Of a stretch of DNA of 8,903 nucleotides, positions 1-7,038 are shown piece by piece (the stretch's first letter is position 1; the number at the start of each line of letters is the position of its first letter). The translations under genes were made by a program, and so were the position numbers. Origin of the DNA: Methylovirgula sp. Lineage in GTDB: Bacteria > Pseudomonadota > Alphaproteobacteria > Rhizobiales > Beijerinckiaceae. Below the pieces are notes generated by a model. It saw nothing but the letters and a program-made list of their open reading frames with translations, was not told where the DNA came from and did not search any database. The stretch is from assembly GCA_030044485.1 (NCBI GenBank), contig JASHVQ010000091.1, positions 1-8,903 on the forward strand, in the 5' to 3' direction.

Positions 1-574
1 AAGGGAAACGCGAAACCAAGCTCGTCTTCCGCGGCAGGAAATCGATGAAAGCCTCGTCAACGACAAGCACTCCGCCGCGTGCATGGAGTTGCGCGGCAAG
101 CGCTTCGAGATCCGCCGCCGCCACGCGGCGGCCGTCCGGATTGTTCGGATTGACGACCACCGCGGCGTCCGCCTGCGCCAAGTCGTCGAGGCCTTCACAG
201 ATGCGCACCAGCGCGCCGGCATTGGCCCAGGTCCGCGCCTGTTCGCTGTAGGTGAAGCCGAGGATCGCAACATTCCGCGCCGGAAGAAGCCGCGGCAGCC
301 ATTGGATCAGCGCCTGCGTGCCGGGCGCGGCGACGACGCAGGCCGCATCCGCGCCATAGAATTGCGCCGCCGCCGATTCTAGCGAGCTTAGATCTTCGTC
401 TTCTGGAAGACGCGAGAAGATTTCGGGGGCAAGCGGCGCGAAAGGATAGGCATGCGGAGACGCCGCCGCCGAAAGATCCAGCCAAGGCTCGGGCGCCTGC
501 GGAAAGAGGCGGCGCGCCTCGGCAAGATTGCCGCCATGCGGCTCGGCCGCTAACACCCGCACTTGGTCATGCAT
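1..574 (-). CDS. cobC: CobC, threonine-phosphate decarboxylase-like PLP enzyme (3' part outside window)
   Basis: PLP-dependent class I/II aminotransferase-fold enzyme of the CobC/HisC type. In aerobic cobalamin synthesis it decarboxylates L-threonine O-3-phosphate to aminopropanol phosphate, the linker that CobD attaches to cobyric acid. About 191 N-terminal residues are present. HGGNLAEARRLFP (13-25) is the usual CobC opening, PGTQALIQWLPRLLP (84-98) and VNPNNPDGR (141-149) are fold-type I signatures, and VVDEAFIDF (171-179) carries the Asp expected to contact the pyridine nitrogen. The PLP lysine would lie past the window edge. The ATG at 574 is chosen because the conserved opening begins 12 residues later; a GTG at 562 is the fallback. 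A weak AGGCGAG lies just upstream. Odd points: residues 36-40 read AAASP where I expect TGINP, and the start codon shares a hexamer with divergent cobD. Family is secure; the exact reaction is inferred from family and neighbours. Confidence 0.93.
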   Translation of the reverse strand, partial: MHDQVRVLAAEPHGGNLAEARRLFPQAPEPWLDLSAAASPHAYPFAPLAPEIFSRLPEDEDLSSLESAAAQFYGADAACVVAAPGTQALIQWLPRLLPARNVAILGFTYSEQARTWANAGALVRICEGLDDLAQADAAVVVNPNNPDGRRVAAADLEALAAQLHARGGVLVVDEAFIDFLPRKTSLVSRFP

Positions 575-1564
575 GCGCTCGCCTATAATCTTGGGCTCGC
601 CGCGGCCGCTCTCGCGCTCGAAGCGCTCGGCGGCTATCCGGACGCGCTCTATGAAGCGATCGGCCATCCGGTCGGCTGGATGGGCCGGCTCATCGATTTT
701 CTAGAGGCGCATCTCAACGGCGCCAAGGCAAGTCCGGCGCGGCGCCGGCTGGCGGGCGCGGCGGCGCTCGCCTTTCTGCTCGCGGCCGTCGGCCTCATCG
801 CGCAAGGCTTTACCTCGATCGTCGCCCTGGGGCCGGAAAACTTGGCCTTTTTCCTGCTGGCGGTCGCCGCGACCCCGCTGCTCGCCCAGAAAAGTCTCAC
901 CCTTCACGTACGCGCCGTCGCGCAAGCGCTTGAAGGTGAAGGCTTGGCCGCCGCGCGGGCGGCTGTTGCCAAGATCGTCGGGCGCGACACGAGTTCGCTC
1001 GATGAAGCCGACGTCGCCCGCGCCGCCATCGAAAGCCTCGCCGAAAGTTTTTGCGACGGCGTGGTTGCGCCGGCCTTCTGGATTGCGATCTCCGGTCTTT
1101 TGGGCGGCGCGCTCTACAAGGCGGTCAACACCGCCGACAGCATGATCGGGCACCGCACCGCGCGCTACGGCGATTTCGGCTTCGCCTCCGCCAAGCTCGA
1201 CGATCTCGCCAATTGGCCGGGAGCGCGGCTCGCGGCTCTCTGGCTGGGCCTCGCCGCCCTGCTCTTGCCTGGCGCTTCGGCCAAGGCCGCTTGGGCCTGC
1301 GTCCGGCGCGACGCGCGCACGCATGCCTCGCCCAATGCCGGCTGGCCGGAGGCGGCGATCGCCGGGGCGCTCGGCTTCAAGCTCGGCGGACCGCGCGCCT
1401 ATGTCGAAAAGAAGGAAGGCGGCCTGCGCGCCGATCTTTGGATCGGCGAGGGCCGCGCCGATCTCGATGCACGCGACATTCGGCAAGCTCTGCGCCTCTA
1501 CCGCCGCGCCTGTCTTGTGAATTGGACCGCGATCGCCGCGCTCGCGCTCATCGCGCGAGTTTGA
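563..1564 (+). CDS. cobD: CobD (CbiB), adenosylcobinamide-phosphate synthase
   Basis: Integral membrane enzyme that condenses adenosylcobyric acid with aminopropanol (phosphate) to give adenosylcobinamide (phosphate). 333 residues, normal length for CobD/CbiB. Visible signatures: [14 protein letters not shown] (23-36) near the N-terminus, [21 protein letters not shown] (138-158), [10 protein letters not shown] (161-170), [21 protein letters not shown] (186-206), [15 protein letters not shown] (209-223) and [12 protein letters not shown] (254-265). Hydrophobic stretches around 8-20, 64-80, 94-108, 170-183, 223-236 and 320-332 fit a multi-pass protein. The start is TTG at 563 or ATG at 569, both after the in-frame stop at 551; no good Shine-Dalgarno precedes either. 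The 5' end overlaps divergent cobC by 6-12 bp and the 3' end overlaps cobQ antisense by 17 bp, so any dedicated promoter must lie inside cobC. CobD is the only cob gene here on the plus strand. Confidence 0.96.
   Translation: MVMHALAYNLGLAAAALALEALGGYPDALYEAIGHPVGWMGRLIDFLEAHLNGAKASPARRRLAGAAALAFLLAAVGLIAQGFTSIVALGPENLAFFLLAVAATPLLAQKSLTLHVRAVAQALEGEGLAAARAAVAKIVGRDTSSLDEADVARAAIESLAESFCDGVVAPAFWIAISGLLGGALYKAVNTADSMIGHRTARYGDFGFASAKLDDLANWPGARLAALWLGLAALLLPGASAKAAWACVRRDARTHASPNAGWPEAAIAGALGFKLGGPRAYVEKKEGGLRADLWIGEGRADLDARDIRQALRLYRRACLVNWTAIAALALIARV
569..574. other. Shared start-codon palindrome of cobC and cobD
   Basis: The self-complementary hexamer ATGCAT holds an ATG for cobD on the plus strand (569-571) and the ATG of cobC on the minus strand (574-572). 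The sequence shows this directly. Whether cobD translation begins at this ATG or at the TTG six bases earlier cannot be decided by inspection. In both cases there is no intergenic DNA between the two divergent genes. Confidence 0.7.
1541..1559. terminator. Possible hairpin at the convergent cobD/cobQ end
   Basis: CTCGCGC (1541-1547) and GCGCGAG (1553-1559) are perfectly complementary around a 5-nt loop that carries the cobQ stop codon. Only TTT follows on the plus strand and no T-run on the minus strand, so a factor-independent terminator is a weak reading. It could also be chance in GC-rich coding sequence, since it lies within both genes' 3' ends. Confidence 0.25.
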
Positions 1565-3020
1565 GCAACAGGTCGAGATCGACATGCCTTTCGAGGTGCG
1601 CCGCGACGCTGTCGAGCGCGCGCTCGAGCGCCGCGTTGTAAGAGATGCCCGAAGCCACGCCGCCCAGGCCGTCCAAAAAGGCGCGCCTTTGCGCGTCTTC
1701 GGTGAAGAACCCGTGCACATAGCAGCCGGCGATCCTTCCATCGGCCGAGACCGCGCCATCCACGCGTCCGTCGGCGAAGCGCAACAGCGGCCTTTCGCAG
1801 TCCGGCCCCGAAGTCCGCCCGCAATGCATCTCGTAGCCGTCGAACGGCACGGCGTCGGCGATGGTCGTGCCGGCGGCGGGCGCCAGAATCTTCTCGCCCG
1901 CCATAAATGTCTCGATGTCGAGCAGGCCGAGACCCGGCACTTCGCCGGCCGGGCCTTCTATGCCGAGCGGGTCGGCAATCCGTTTGCCAAGCATCTGATA
2001 GCCGCCGCAGAGGCCGAAGACGCGCCCGCCGCGGGCTGCATGCCGGGCAAGGTCCCGGTCCCAGCCTTCGGCGCGCAGCGCCGCGAGCCCGGCAATCGTC
2101 GTCTTCGAGCCGATGAGCAAGACGAGATCGGCATCTTGCGGCAGCGGCTCGCCGCTTTTGACGGGCATGAGCGTAACCTGCGGCTCGAGGCGCAAGGGAT
2201 CAAGGTCGTCGAAATTGGCGATACCCGGCAGGATCGGGACGGCGATCATAACCCGGCCAGGCTGCGCCGGCCGGCGGGCGGCGAGAAGTCGCGAAAGCGC
2301 CATCGAATCTTCGGCCGGCAAAATATCGGCGTCCGCGCAGAACGGAATGAGGCCGAGCGCAGGCCAGCCGGTGCGGGCCTCGATGCAGCGCATGCCTTCG
2401 TCGAAAAGCTTTGGATCGCCGCGGAACTTGTTGACCAGAAAGCCCTCGATCATCGCCGCATCCTCGGGCGCAACGACCACTTTCGTGCCGACGATCTGGG
2501 CGATGACGCCGCCGCGCTCGATGTCGCCGATGAGAATCACCGGCACGCCGGCGGCGCGCGCAAAACCCATGTTGGCGATGTCGCCGGCGCGCAGATTGAT
2601 CTCTGCGGCGCTGCCCGCACCCTCGACCAGCACGAGATCCGCCTCGGCTCTAAGCCGCGCATAGCTTTCGAGCACGGCTTCGAGAAGCCTCGGTCTATAG
2701 GCCTGAAACTCGGCGCCGCCCGCCTGCCCGATCATGCGGCCGCAGACGACCATCTGCGCCGCATTCCCGGTCTGCGGCTTCAGCAGGACCGGGTTCATGT
2801 CGGTTGTCGGCGCAACGCCACAGGCCTGCGCCTGCAGCGCCTGAGCGCGGCCGATCTCGCCGCCGTCTTCGGTCACCGCCGCATTGTTGGACATGTTCTG
2901 CGGCTTGAAGGGACGCACGTTGAGGCCGCGCCGCGCCAAGGCCCGGCACAGCCCGGCGACGACGAAGGACTTGCCGACGTCCGAGCCCGTGCCCTGGAAC
3001 ATCAAGGCCTTGCAGCTCAA
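1548..3020 (-). CDS. cobQ: CobQ, cobyric acid synthase (glutamine-hydrolysing)
   Basis: ATP-dependent amidotransferase that amidates the b, d, e and g carboxylates of adenosylcobyrinic a,c-diamide to give adenosylcobyric acid, using glutamine as ammonia donor; cytoplasmic. 490 residues, normal for the family. The N-terminal dethiobiotin-synthetase-like ATPase domain carries [10 protein letters not shown] (9-18), [11 protein letters not shown] (36-46), [11 protein letters not shown] (72-82), [14 protein letters not shown] (130-143) and GDIERGGV (165-172). The C-terminal GATase-1 domain has the nucleophile in [12 protein letters not shown] (Cys338) and the catalytic His436 in CYVHGFF. The chosen start is TTG at 3020, because CobQ proteins usually carry 6-8 residues before [10 protein letters not shown] and a stop lies two codons upstream. 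TTG 3005 and ATG 3002 are alternatives, and GCGGGA lies 8 nt before the TTG. The TTG overlaps the cobO stop (TTGA), suggesting translational coupling. Confidence 0.97.
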   Translation of the reverse strand: MSCKALMFQGTGSDVGKSFVVAGLCRALARRGLNVRPFKPQNMSNNAAVTEDGGEIGRAQALQAQACGVAPTTDMNPVLLKPQTGNAAQMVVCGRMIGQAGGAEFQAYRPRLLEAVLESYARLRAEADLVLVEGAGSAAEINLRAGDIANMGFARAAGVPVILIGDIERGGVIAQIVGTKVVVAPEDAAMIEGFLVNKFRGDPKLFDEGMRCIEARTGWPALGLIPFCADADILPAEDSMALSRLLAARRPAQPGRVMIAVPILPGIANFDDLDPLRLEPQVTLMPVKSGEPLPQDADLVLLIGSKTTIAGLAALRAEGWDRDLARHAARGGRVFGLCGGYQMLGKRIADPLGIEGPAGEVPGLGLLDIETFMAGEKILAPAAGTTIADAVPFDGYEMHCGRTSGPDCERPLLRFADGRVDGAVSADGRIAGCYVHGFFTEDAQRRAFLDGLGGVASGISYNAALERALDSVAAHLERHVDLDLLLKLAR

Positions 3021-3628
3021 AATTCAATTCCCGCCTGCGCCCTTACCCCGGCGTCATAATGATGTTTGACGAGGCGCATTTCGGTGACCAGATCGGCGGC
3101 CTCGATCAGCTCGGGGCGCGCATTGCGACCGGTGACGACAATATTGAGATCGGCGCGGCGAGCGCGCAGCGCGGCGACAACGGCGTCGAGCGGCAGGTAG
3201 CCGTAGCGCAAAGCGATGTTCAATTCGTCGAGCAGCAGCAGCCGGATCTTCGGGTCCTCCATAAGCTCGCGCGCCCGCGCCCAGCCGGCCTGCGCGGCGC
3301 GAATGTCGCGCGCCCTATCCTGTGTCTCCCAGGTAAAGCCCTCGCCCATCACATGCCAGGCGACGAGATCGGAAAAGCGCGCCACCGCGGCGCGTTCGCC
3401 GGTCGCCCAGGTGCCTTTGATGAATTGCACGACGCCGCAACGCCAGCCATGGCCGAGGGCGCGCATGAGCAGCCCAAAACCCGCCGTCGATTTTCCCTTG
3501 CCGGAGCCGGTGTGGACGACGAGCAAGCCCTTTTCGATGCTGCGGCTTGCGACCGCGGCGTCCTGCAGGGCCTTGCGCTTCGCCATTTTGGCGCGGTAGC
3601 GGGCATCTTCGTCGAGCGTTTCGTTCAT
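3017..3628 (-). CDS. cobO: CobO, cob(I)yrinic acid a,c-diamide adenosyltransferase
   Basis: Transfers the adenosyl group from ATP to the cobalt of cob(I)yrinic acid a,c-diamide, forming the Co-C bond, the step directly before CobQ; CobO/BtuR/CobA family, cytoplasmic. 203 residues, typical length. The P-loop TGSGKGKST (40-48), VVQFIKG (66-72), GEGFTW (95-100), [14 protein letters not shown] (131-144), [21 protein letters not shown] (164-184) and [16 protein letters not shown] (188-203) together form an almost complete family signature. ATG at 3628 is chosen because the KMAKRKA lead-in is typical and GGGGA lies 6 nt upstream; the open frame extends further upstream, but that part is not protein-like. 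The stop codon overlaps the cobQ TTG. A 35-nt gap separates it from the upstream membrane-peptide gene, so it may be transcribed from promoters further right. No cobalamin riboswitch was seen. Confidence 0.97.
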   Translation of the reverse strand: MNETLDEDARYRAKMAKRKALQDAAVASRSIEKGLLVVHTGSGKGKSTAGFGLLMRALGHGWRCGVVQFIKGTWATGERAAVARFSDLVAWHVMGEGFTWETQDRARDIRAAQAGWARARELMEDPKIRLLLLDELNIALRYGYLPLDAVVAALRARRADLNIVVTGRNARPELIEAADLVTEMRLVKHHYDAGVRAQAGIEF

Positions 3629-3663
3629 CGGGCGTCCCCGGTTCGCGCGGCGGCCGGCCGCGC

Positions 3664-3867
3664 TCAATAGTTGTGGCCGGTCAGATGATACCAAGCCGAT
3701 TCGAGTCCGCCTTGCATTTTTCTGAAGCGCGAATTCGCCTCGTCCCAGTTGACGAGCGGACAGCCGACGCCGGCCGCCGGACAGACGGCTTGGCGGCCAT
3801 AGTCCGCCACATAGGCGGCGAGAATTGTCAGCAGAACTCCGATGATAATGCCCAGAACTATGCGCAT
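3664..3867 (-). CDS. Small single-pass membrane protein, unknown function
   Basis: 67 residues. MRIVLGIIIGVLLTILAAYVAD forms one N-terminal hydrophobic segment (about 3-20). It is followed by a short soluble tail with two cysteines in CPAAGVGCPLVNWDE (29-43) and a Trp/Tyr/His-rich end. I recognise the membrane segment plus (M/L)VNWD layout from small uncharacterised proteins of Hyphomicrobiales, usually without the cysteine pair as far as I recall; no function is known to me. The start at 3867 is decided by a strong GGGAGGA on the minus strand that ends 4 nt before the ATG. The gene ends 35 nt before cobO and begins 77 nt after the 183-aa gene, so co-transcription with cobO-cobQ is possible. 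The N-terminal segment could be an uncleaved anchor, leaving the tail in the periplasm. A role in cobalamin synthesis would be inference from position only. Confidence 0.8.
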   Translation of the reverse strand: MRIVLGIIIGVLLTILAAYVADYGRQAVCPAAGVGCPLVNWDEANSRFRKMQGGLESAWYHLTGHNY

Positions 3868-3870
3868 GGC

Positions 3871-3878
3871 TTCCTCCC
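3871..3878 (-). promoter_or_regulatory. Strong ribosome binding site of the small membrane protein gene
   Basis: Read on the minus strand, GGGAGGAA lies 3 nt before the ATG at 3867, with the GGAGG core 5 nt away. It decides the start and is the main evidence that this short frame is translated. The cob genes in this window have much weaker sites. Confidence 0.75.
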
Positions 3879-3944
3879 AGCACCCGGCGAAAAAGGAATC
3901 TAGCGCGGCTATGCCGGGAAACGAACTCGGCGGCGGGGGCGATT

Positions 3945-4496
3945 TCAGGCAAAAAGCGCGAGTTTTTCGCCGATCGAGAGCTTGTCGAGCCTTGCCAGGG
4001 CGGCGCGGCGCATCTCCAGAGAAAGGCGCGAATGCCGAGGCTTTTGCACGGCTTCCGGCTGCGGGGCTGGCGGTTTTGGCTCCGGCAAGGCGTGCCGGCG
4101 GGCCTCGACGGCGGCAGGTGGCGCCTGAGCGGCGGCGCCGCTGAGGCGCAACAAGCCGAAAAGGGCGCGCGATTGCGTTTCCACGCCGCCGCAAAGCTTC
4201 TCGTCGAGGCTGCGGGCGCGCATTTCGCCGCCAATCTTCTCGAGGCTCTGGGCAATGTCTTTCAGCCGCTGCGCCAGCAGCCGGCTCGACGGATTCATGG
4301 GCGAAGCCTGCTGGTCGAGCATGATCCTCTCCAGCCTGGCAACGGCTTCGAGCATCTGGCGCATTTCTTCGGCCCGGCCGCGCCGCGCAAACTCCGCCAG
4401 AAACCAGCGCCCGCGCACGGTTTCCATGACCGCGGCTTCGATCGCCTGGTAATCGGCCTCGCTCATTCCTTCGGGCAGCGGGATGCGAGCCTCCAT
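3945..4496 (-). CDS. Conserved alphaproteobacterial protein of unknown function
   Basis: 183 residues, predicted soluble with no signal peptide. Residues 14-60 contain ADYQAIEAAVMETVRGRWFLAEFARR, a block I recognise from uncharacterised alphaproteobacterial proteins (RGRWFLxEYARRxR), followed by a helical stretch with regularly spaced Leu/Ile (47-95) that could form a coiled coil. Residues 123-155 are a Pro/Ala-rich linker, and the C-terminus (158-183) is a second short charged helix ending IGEKLALFA. I do not know a function. A distant relation to CheZ-type helical proteins crossed my mind but I cannot support it. ATG at 4496 has GGGGG 6 nt upstream. The gene is divergent from the protease gene (152-bp gap) and is followed on the same strand by the membrane peptide gene after 77 nt, so it may head a leftward unit that reaches cobQ. 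Confidence 0.8.
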   Translation of the reverse strand: MEARIPLPEGMSEADYQAIEAAVMETVRGRWFLAEFARRGRAEEMRQMLEAVARLERIMLDQQASPMNPSSRLLAQRLKDIAQSLEKIGGEMRARSLDEKLCGGVETQSRALFGLLRLSGAAAQAPPAAVEARRHALPEPKPPAPQPEAVQKPRHSRLSLEMRRAALARLDKLSIGEKLALFA

Positions 4497-4537
4497 GCGC
4501 GCCCCCGAAAGCGCGAATCAACGCGGGACGGCGCCGA

Positions 4538-4550
4538 GCTCAGTCTGAGC
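4538..4550. promoter_or_regulatory. Perfect dyad in divergent intergenic region
   Basis: GCTCAGTCTGAGC is a 6-1-6 perfect inverted repeat about 42 bp from the 183-aa gene start and 98 bp from the protease start. Its place in the only spacer between two divergent genes makes an operator possible. I could not place a convincing -35/-10 pair beside it, and a single copy is weak evidence. Confidence 0.3.
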
Positions 4551-4648
4551 CGGGCAGGCCCGAAATCAAGCGGCCGACGGCGCGGGGCGCGGCCGATCCC
4601 AGCCGAATTCCTCTTACGCTTGCGCCCCGCTCACCCCATATCGGGCTA

Positions 4649-5654
<1,006 letters not shown>

Positions 5655-5659
<5 letters not shown>

Positions 5660-5685
5660 GCCGGCTAATATTCGACCGGCTCGCC
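5655..5685. terminator. 10-bp inverted repeat across two convergent stop codons
   Basis: GGTGAGCCGG (5655-5664) pairs with CCGGCTCGCC (5676-5685) with one U-G wobble on the plus-strand RNA (A-C mismatch on the other) around an 11-nt loop. The left arm contains the protease stop (5657-5659) and the loop begins with the rhodanese stop (5665-5667). A bidirectional terminator or mRNA 3'-end stabiliser is the natural reading for this tail-to-tail pair. No T-run follows on either strand, so it would not be a classical intrinsic terminator. Confidence 0.4.
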
Positions 5686-5997
5686 GGCCCGCTCCCAGGC
5701 CAGCATGCCGCCGCCGAAATGCGCGCGGATGTCGTCGCGGCCGGCCTCTTGCGCAAGCCTCAACGCCGTCACCGATCGATTGCCCGACCGGCACGAGAGC
5801 ACGATCCTTTTGCCCGGCTCGGGCGCGGGCAAAGCATCGGTATCGAAGCTCTGCAAGGGATTGAGCTCGGAGCCGGGAATGTGGCCGGCCGCGTATTCAT
5901 GCGGCTCGCGCACGTCGACGAGGACGATTGAGCCGTCCGCAAGCCCTTGTTTCAATTCCGGAAGCGTGACGTTTTCGACGACCGGCGCGTCGCCCAT
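5665..5997 (-). CDS. Single-domain rhodanese (sulfurtransferase-like)
   Basis: 110 residues, one rhodanese domain, predicted cytoplasmic. VLVDVREPHEYAAGHIPGSELNPL (25-48) is the CH2A-type signature and LSCRSGNRS (67-75) is the active-site loop with persulfide-forming Cys69. The loop has the length of GlpE/PspE-like single-domain rhodaneses, which move sulfane sulfur from thiosulfate or a protein donor to an acceptor thiol; the physiological substrate here is unknown. The ATG at 5997 is supported by GGAAGGA 6 nt upstream. The gene is divergent from the PhzF-family gene (129-bp gap with a possible promoter) and tail to tail with the protease gene. It looks monocistronic. There is no sign of fusion or truncation. 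Confidence 0.95.
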   Translation of the reverse strand: MGDAPVVENVTLPELKQGLADGSIVLVDVREPHEYAAGHIPGSELNPLQSFDTDALPAPEPGKRIVLSCRSGNRSVTALRLAQEAGRDDIRAHFGGGMLAWERAGEPVEY

Positions 5998-6031
5998 GCC
6001 AATTCCTTCCGCTCGCTAACGTTACTACGAC

Positions 6032-6061
6032 AAGATAGGCCGGGCGCTTATCCTTCGACAA
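6032..6061 (-). promoter_or_regulatory. Possible sigma70-type promoter of the rhodanese gene
   Basis: On the minus strand, TTGTCG (6061-6056) and TATCTT (6037-6032) are separated by 18 bp, each matching four of six consensus bases. Transcription would start near 6025, leaving about 28 nt before the ATG, with the palindrome TAACGTTA (6017-6024) at the start site. Alphaproteobacterial promoters are loose and this was found by eye, so support is modest. Confidence 0.3.
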
Positions 6062-6115
6062 GGCCTTGGCTTGACGGCACAAAGCACGCCTGCGCATGAG
6101 GGGCAAGATCGCGCC

Positions 6116-6120
6116 GGAGG
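6116..6120 (+). promoter_or_regulatory. Ribosome binding site that fixes a TTG start
   Basis: GGAGG lies 6 nt before the TTG at 6127. The in-frame stop at 6097-6099 excludes a longer protein, and the first in-frame ATG (residue 35) is inside the conserved PhzF fold, so this site decides the TTG start. Confidence 0.75.
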
Positions 6121-6126
6121 CCGGGC

Positions 6127-7038
6127 TTGCGCCGCAAATATCATATTCTCGATGTCTTTAGCGACCGGGCGCTGGCCGGCAATCCGCTCGCCGTGGTCAG
6201 CGATTGCGGCGGCCTCGATGCGCAAGCCATGCAAAAGATCGCCGCCGAATTCAATCTTTCCGAGACCGTTTTCCTCATTGAGCCGCGCGATCCGGTCAAT
6301 ACCGCGCGACTGCGCATTTTCACGCCGAAAGCCGAGCTTGGCTTTGCCGGTCATCCGACGATCGGCGCCGCCGTTCTGGTCGCCGAACTGCGCGCCAAGG
6401 ATCTTTTGCGCACGCAGGATCTGCGGATCGTGCTTGAGGAAAACATCGGGGCGATCGCCTGCACGGTCAGTCATCGCCCCGGCAAAGGCCGGCAAGCGCA
6501 TTTCACCCTGCCGAAACTGCCGGCGCGCGTCGGGGTCCCGCAAAATGCCGAGTGTCTGGCCGCGGCGCTCGGACTTTCGGCGGCGGATATAGGCTTCGAC
6601 CGGCATCGGCCGACAATCTATTCGGCCGGTGTTTCCTTCACTTTCGTCCCGGTCGGCGGGCTCGCGGCATTGGCGGGCGCCCGGGTTCGCGCCGATCTTT
6701 TCGAGAGCGCGTTCACGCCCGCCGACGCCGCGCATGTCTTTCTCTACACGCGCGAGACGGCCGAGCCCGGCCACGACTTCCACGCCCGCATGTTCGCCCC
6801 GGGCATCGGCATCACGGAGGATCCGGCCACCGGGGCGGCCGCGGCGGCTTTTGCCGGCGTGCTCACGGCCTTTGAAAAAATGGCCGACGGCAATCACGCG
6901 CTCAGCATAGAGCAAGGCTACGAAATGGGCCGCCCGAGCCTCATCATCCTCGGCCTCGACCTGGAGCGTGGCGTGCTGGTCGAAGCGTCGATCGGCGGCG
7001 CGGCGGTGATCGTCGCGGAAGGAACCCTCGATCTATGA
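6127..7038 (+). CDS. PhzF-family isomerase/epimerase-like protein
   Basis: Member of the PhzF superfamily (diaminopimelate-epimerase fold, two similar halves). PhzF itself isomerises trans-2,3-dihydro-3-hydroxyanthranilate in phenazine synthesis, but most homologues lie outside phenazine clusters and have unknown substrates; no phenazine gene is present here. 303 residues, normal length. Signatures: YHILDVFSDRALAGNPLAVV (5-24), EFNLSETVFL (41-50) with the general acid/base Glu46, LGFAGHPTIGAAVL (71-84), and ITEDPATGAAAAAF (229-242) in the second half. The start is TTG at 6127 with GGAGG 6 nt upstream; no earlier start is possible. A TTGACG at 6071-6076 could be a -35 element, but the matching -10 region is poor. 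The stop overlaps the Nudix-like gene by ATGA, so the two are likely translated together and may act on related metabolites. Confidence 0.93.
   Translation: MRRKYHILDVFSDRALAGNPLAVVSDCGGLDAQAMQKIAAEFNLSETVFLIEPRDPVNTARLRIFTPKAELGFAGHPTIGAAVLVAELRAKDLLRTQDLRIVLEENIGAIACTVSHRPGKGRQAHFTLPKLPARVGVPQNAECLAAALGLSAADIGFDRHRPTIYSAGVSFTFVPVGGLAALAGARVRADLFESAFTPADAAHVFLYTRETAEPGHDFHARMFAPGIGITEDPATGAAAAAFAGVLTAFEKMADGNHALSIEQGYEMGRPSLIILGLDLERGVLVEASIGGAAVIVAEGTLDL

Noticed and set aside
584..589. A perfect TATAAT on the plus strand
   Set aside because: It lies inside cobD at the codons for Tyr-Asn, has no well-spaced -35 (TTGG would be 15 bp away), and no usable start follows before the conserved CobD residues.
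701..1759. An open frame of 352 codons on the minus strand across cobD and the cobQ 3' end
   Set aside because: It crosses two real genes in other frames and shows no recognisable domain.
1584..3059. An open frame of 491 codons on the plus strand, antisense to almost all of cobQ
   Set aside because: The translation is rich in Arg, His, Asp and Ala with no family signature, and cobQ on the other strand is unmistakable. Long antisense frames are expected when third positions are nearly all G or C.
3629..4648. Search for a cobalamin riboswitch upstream of the leftward cob genes
   Set aside because: No B12-box core (GCCACTG or its complement) and no suitable leader space were seen. The gaps are only 35, 77 and 152 bp.
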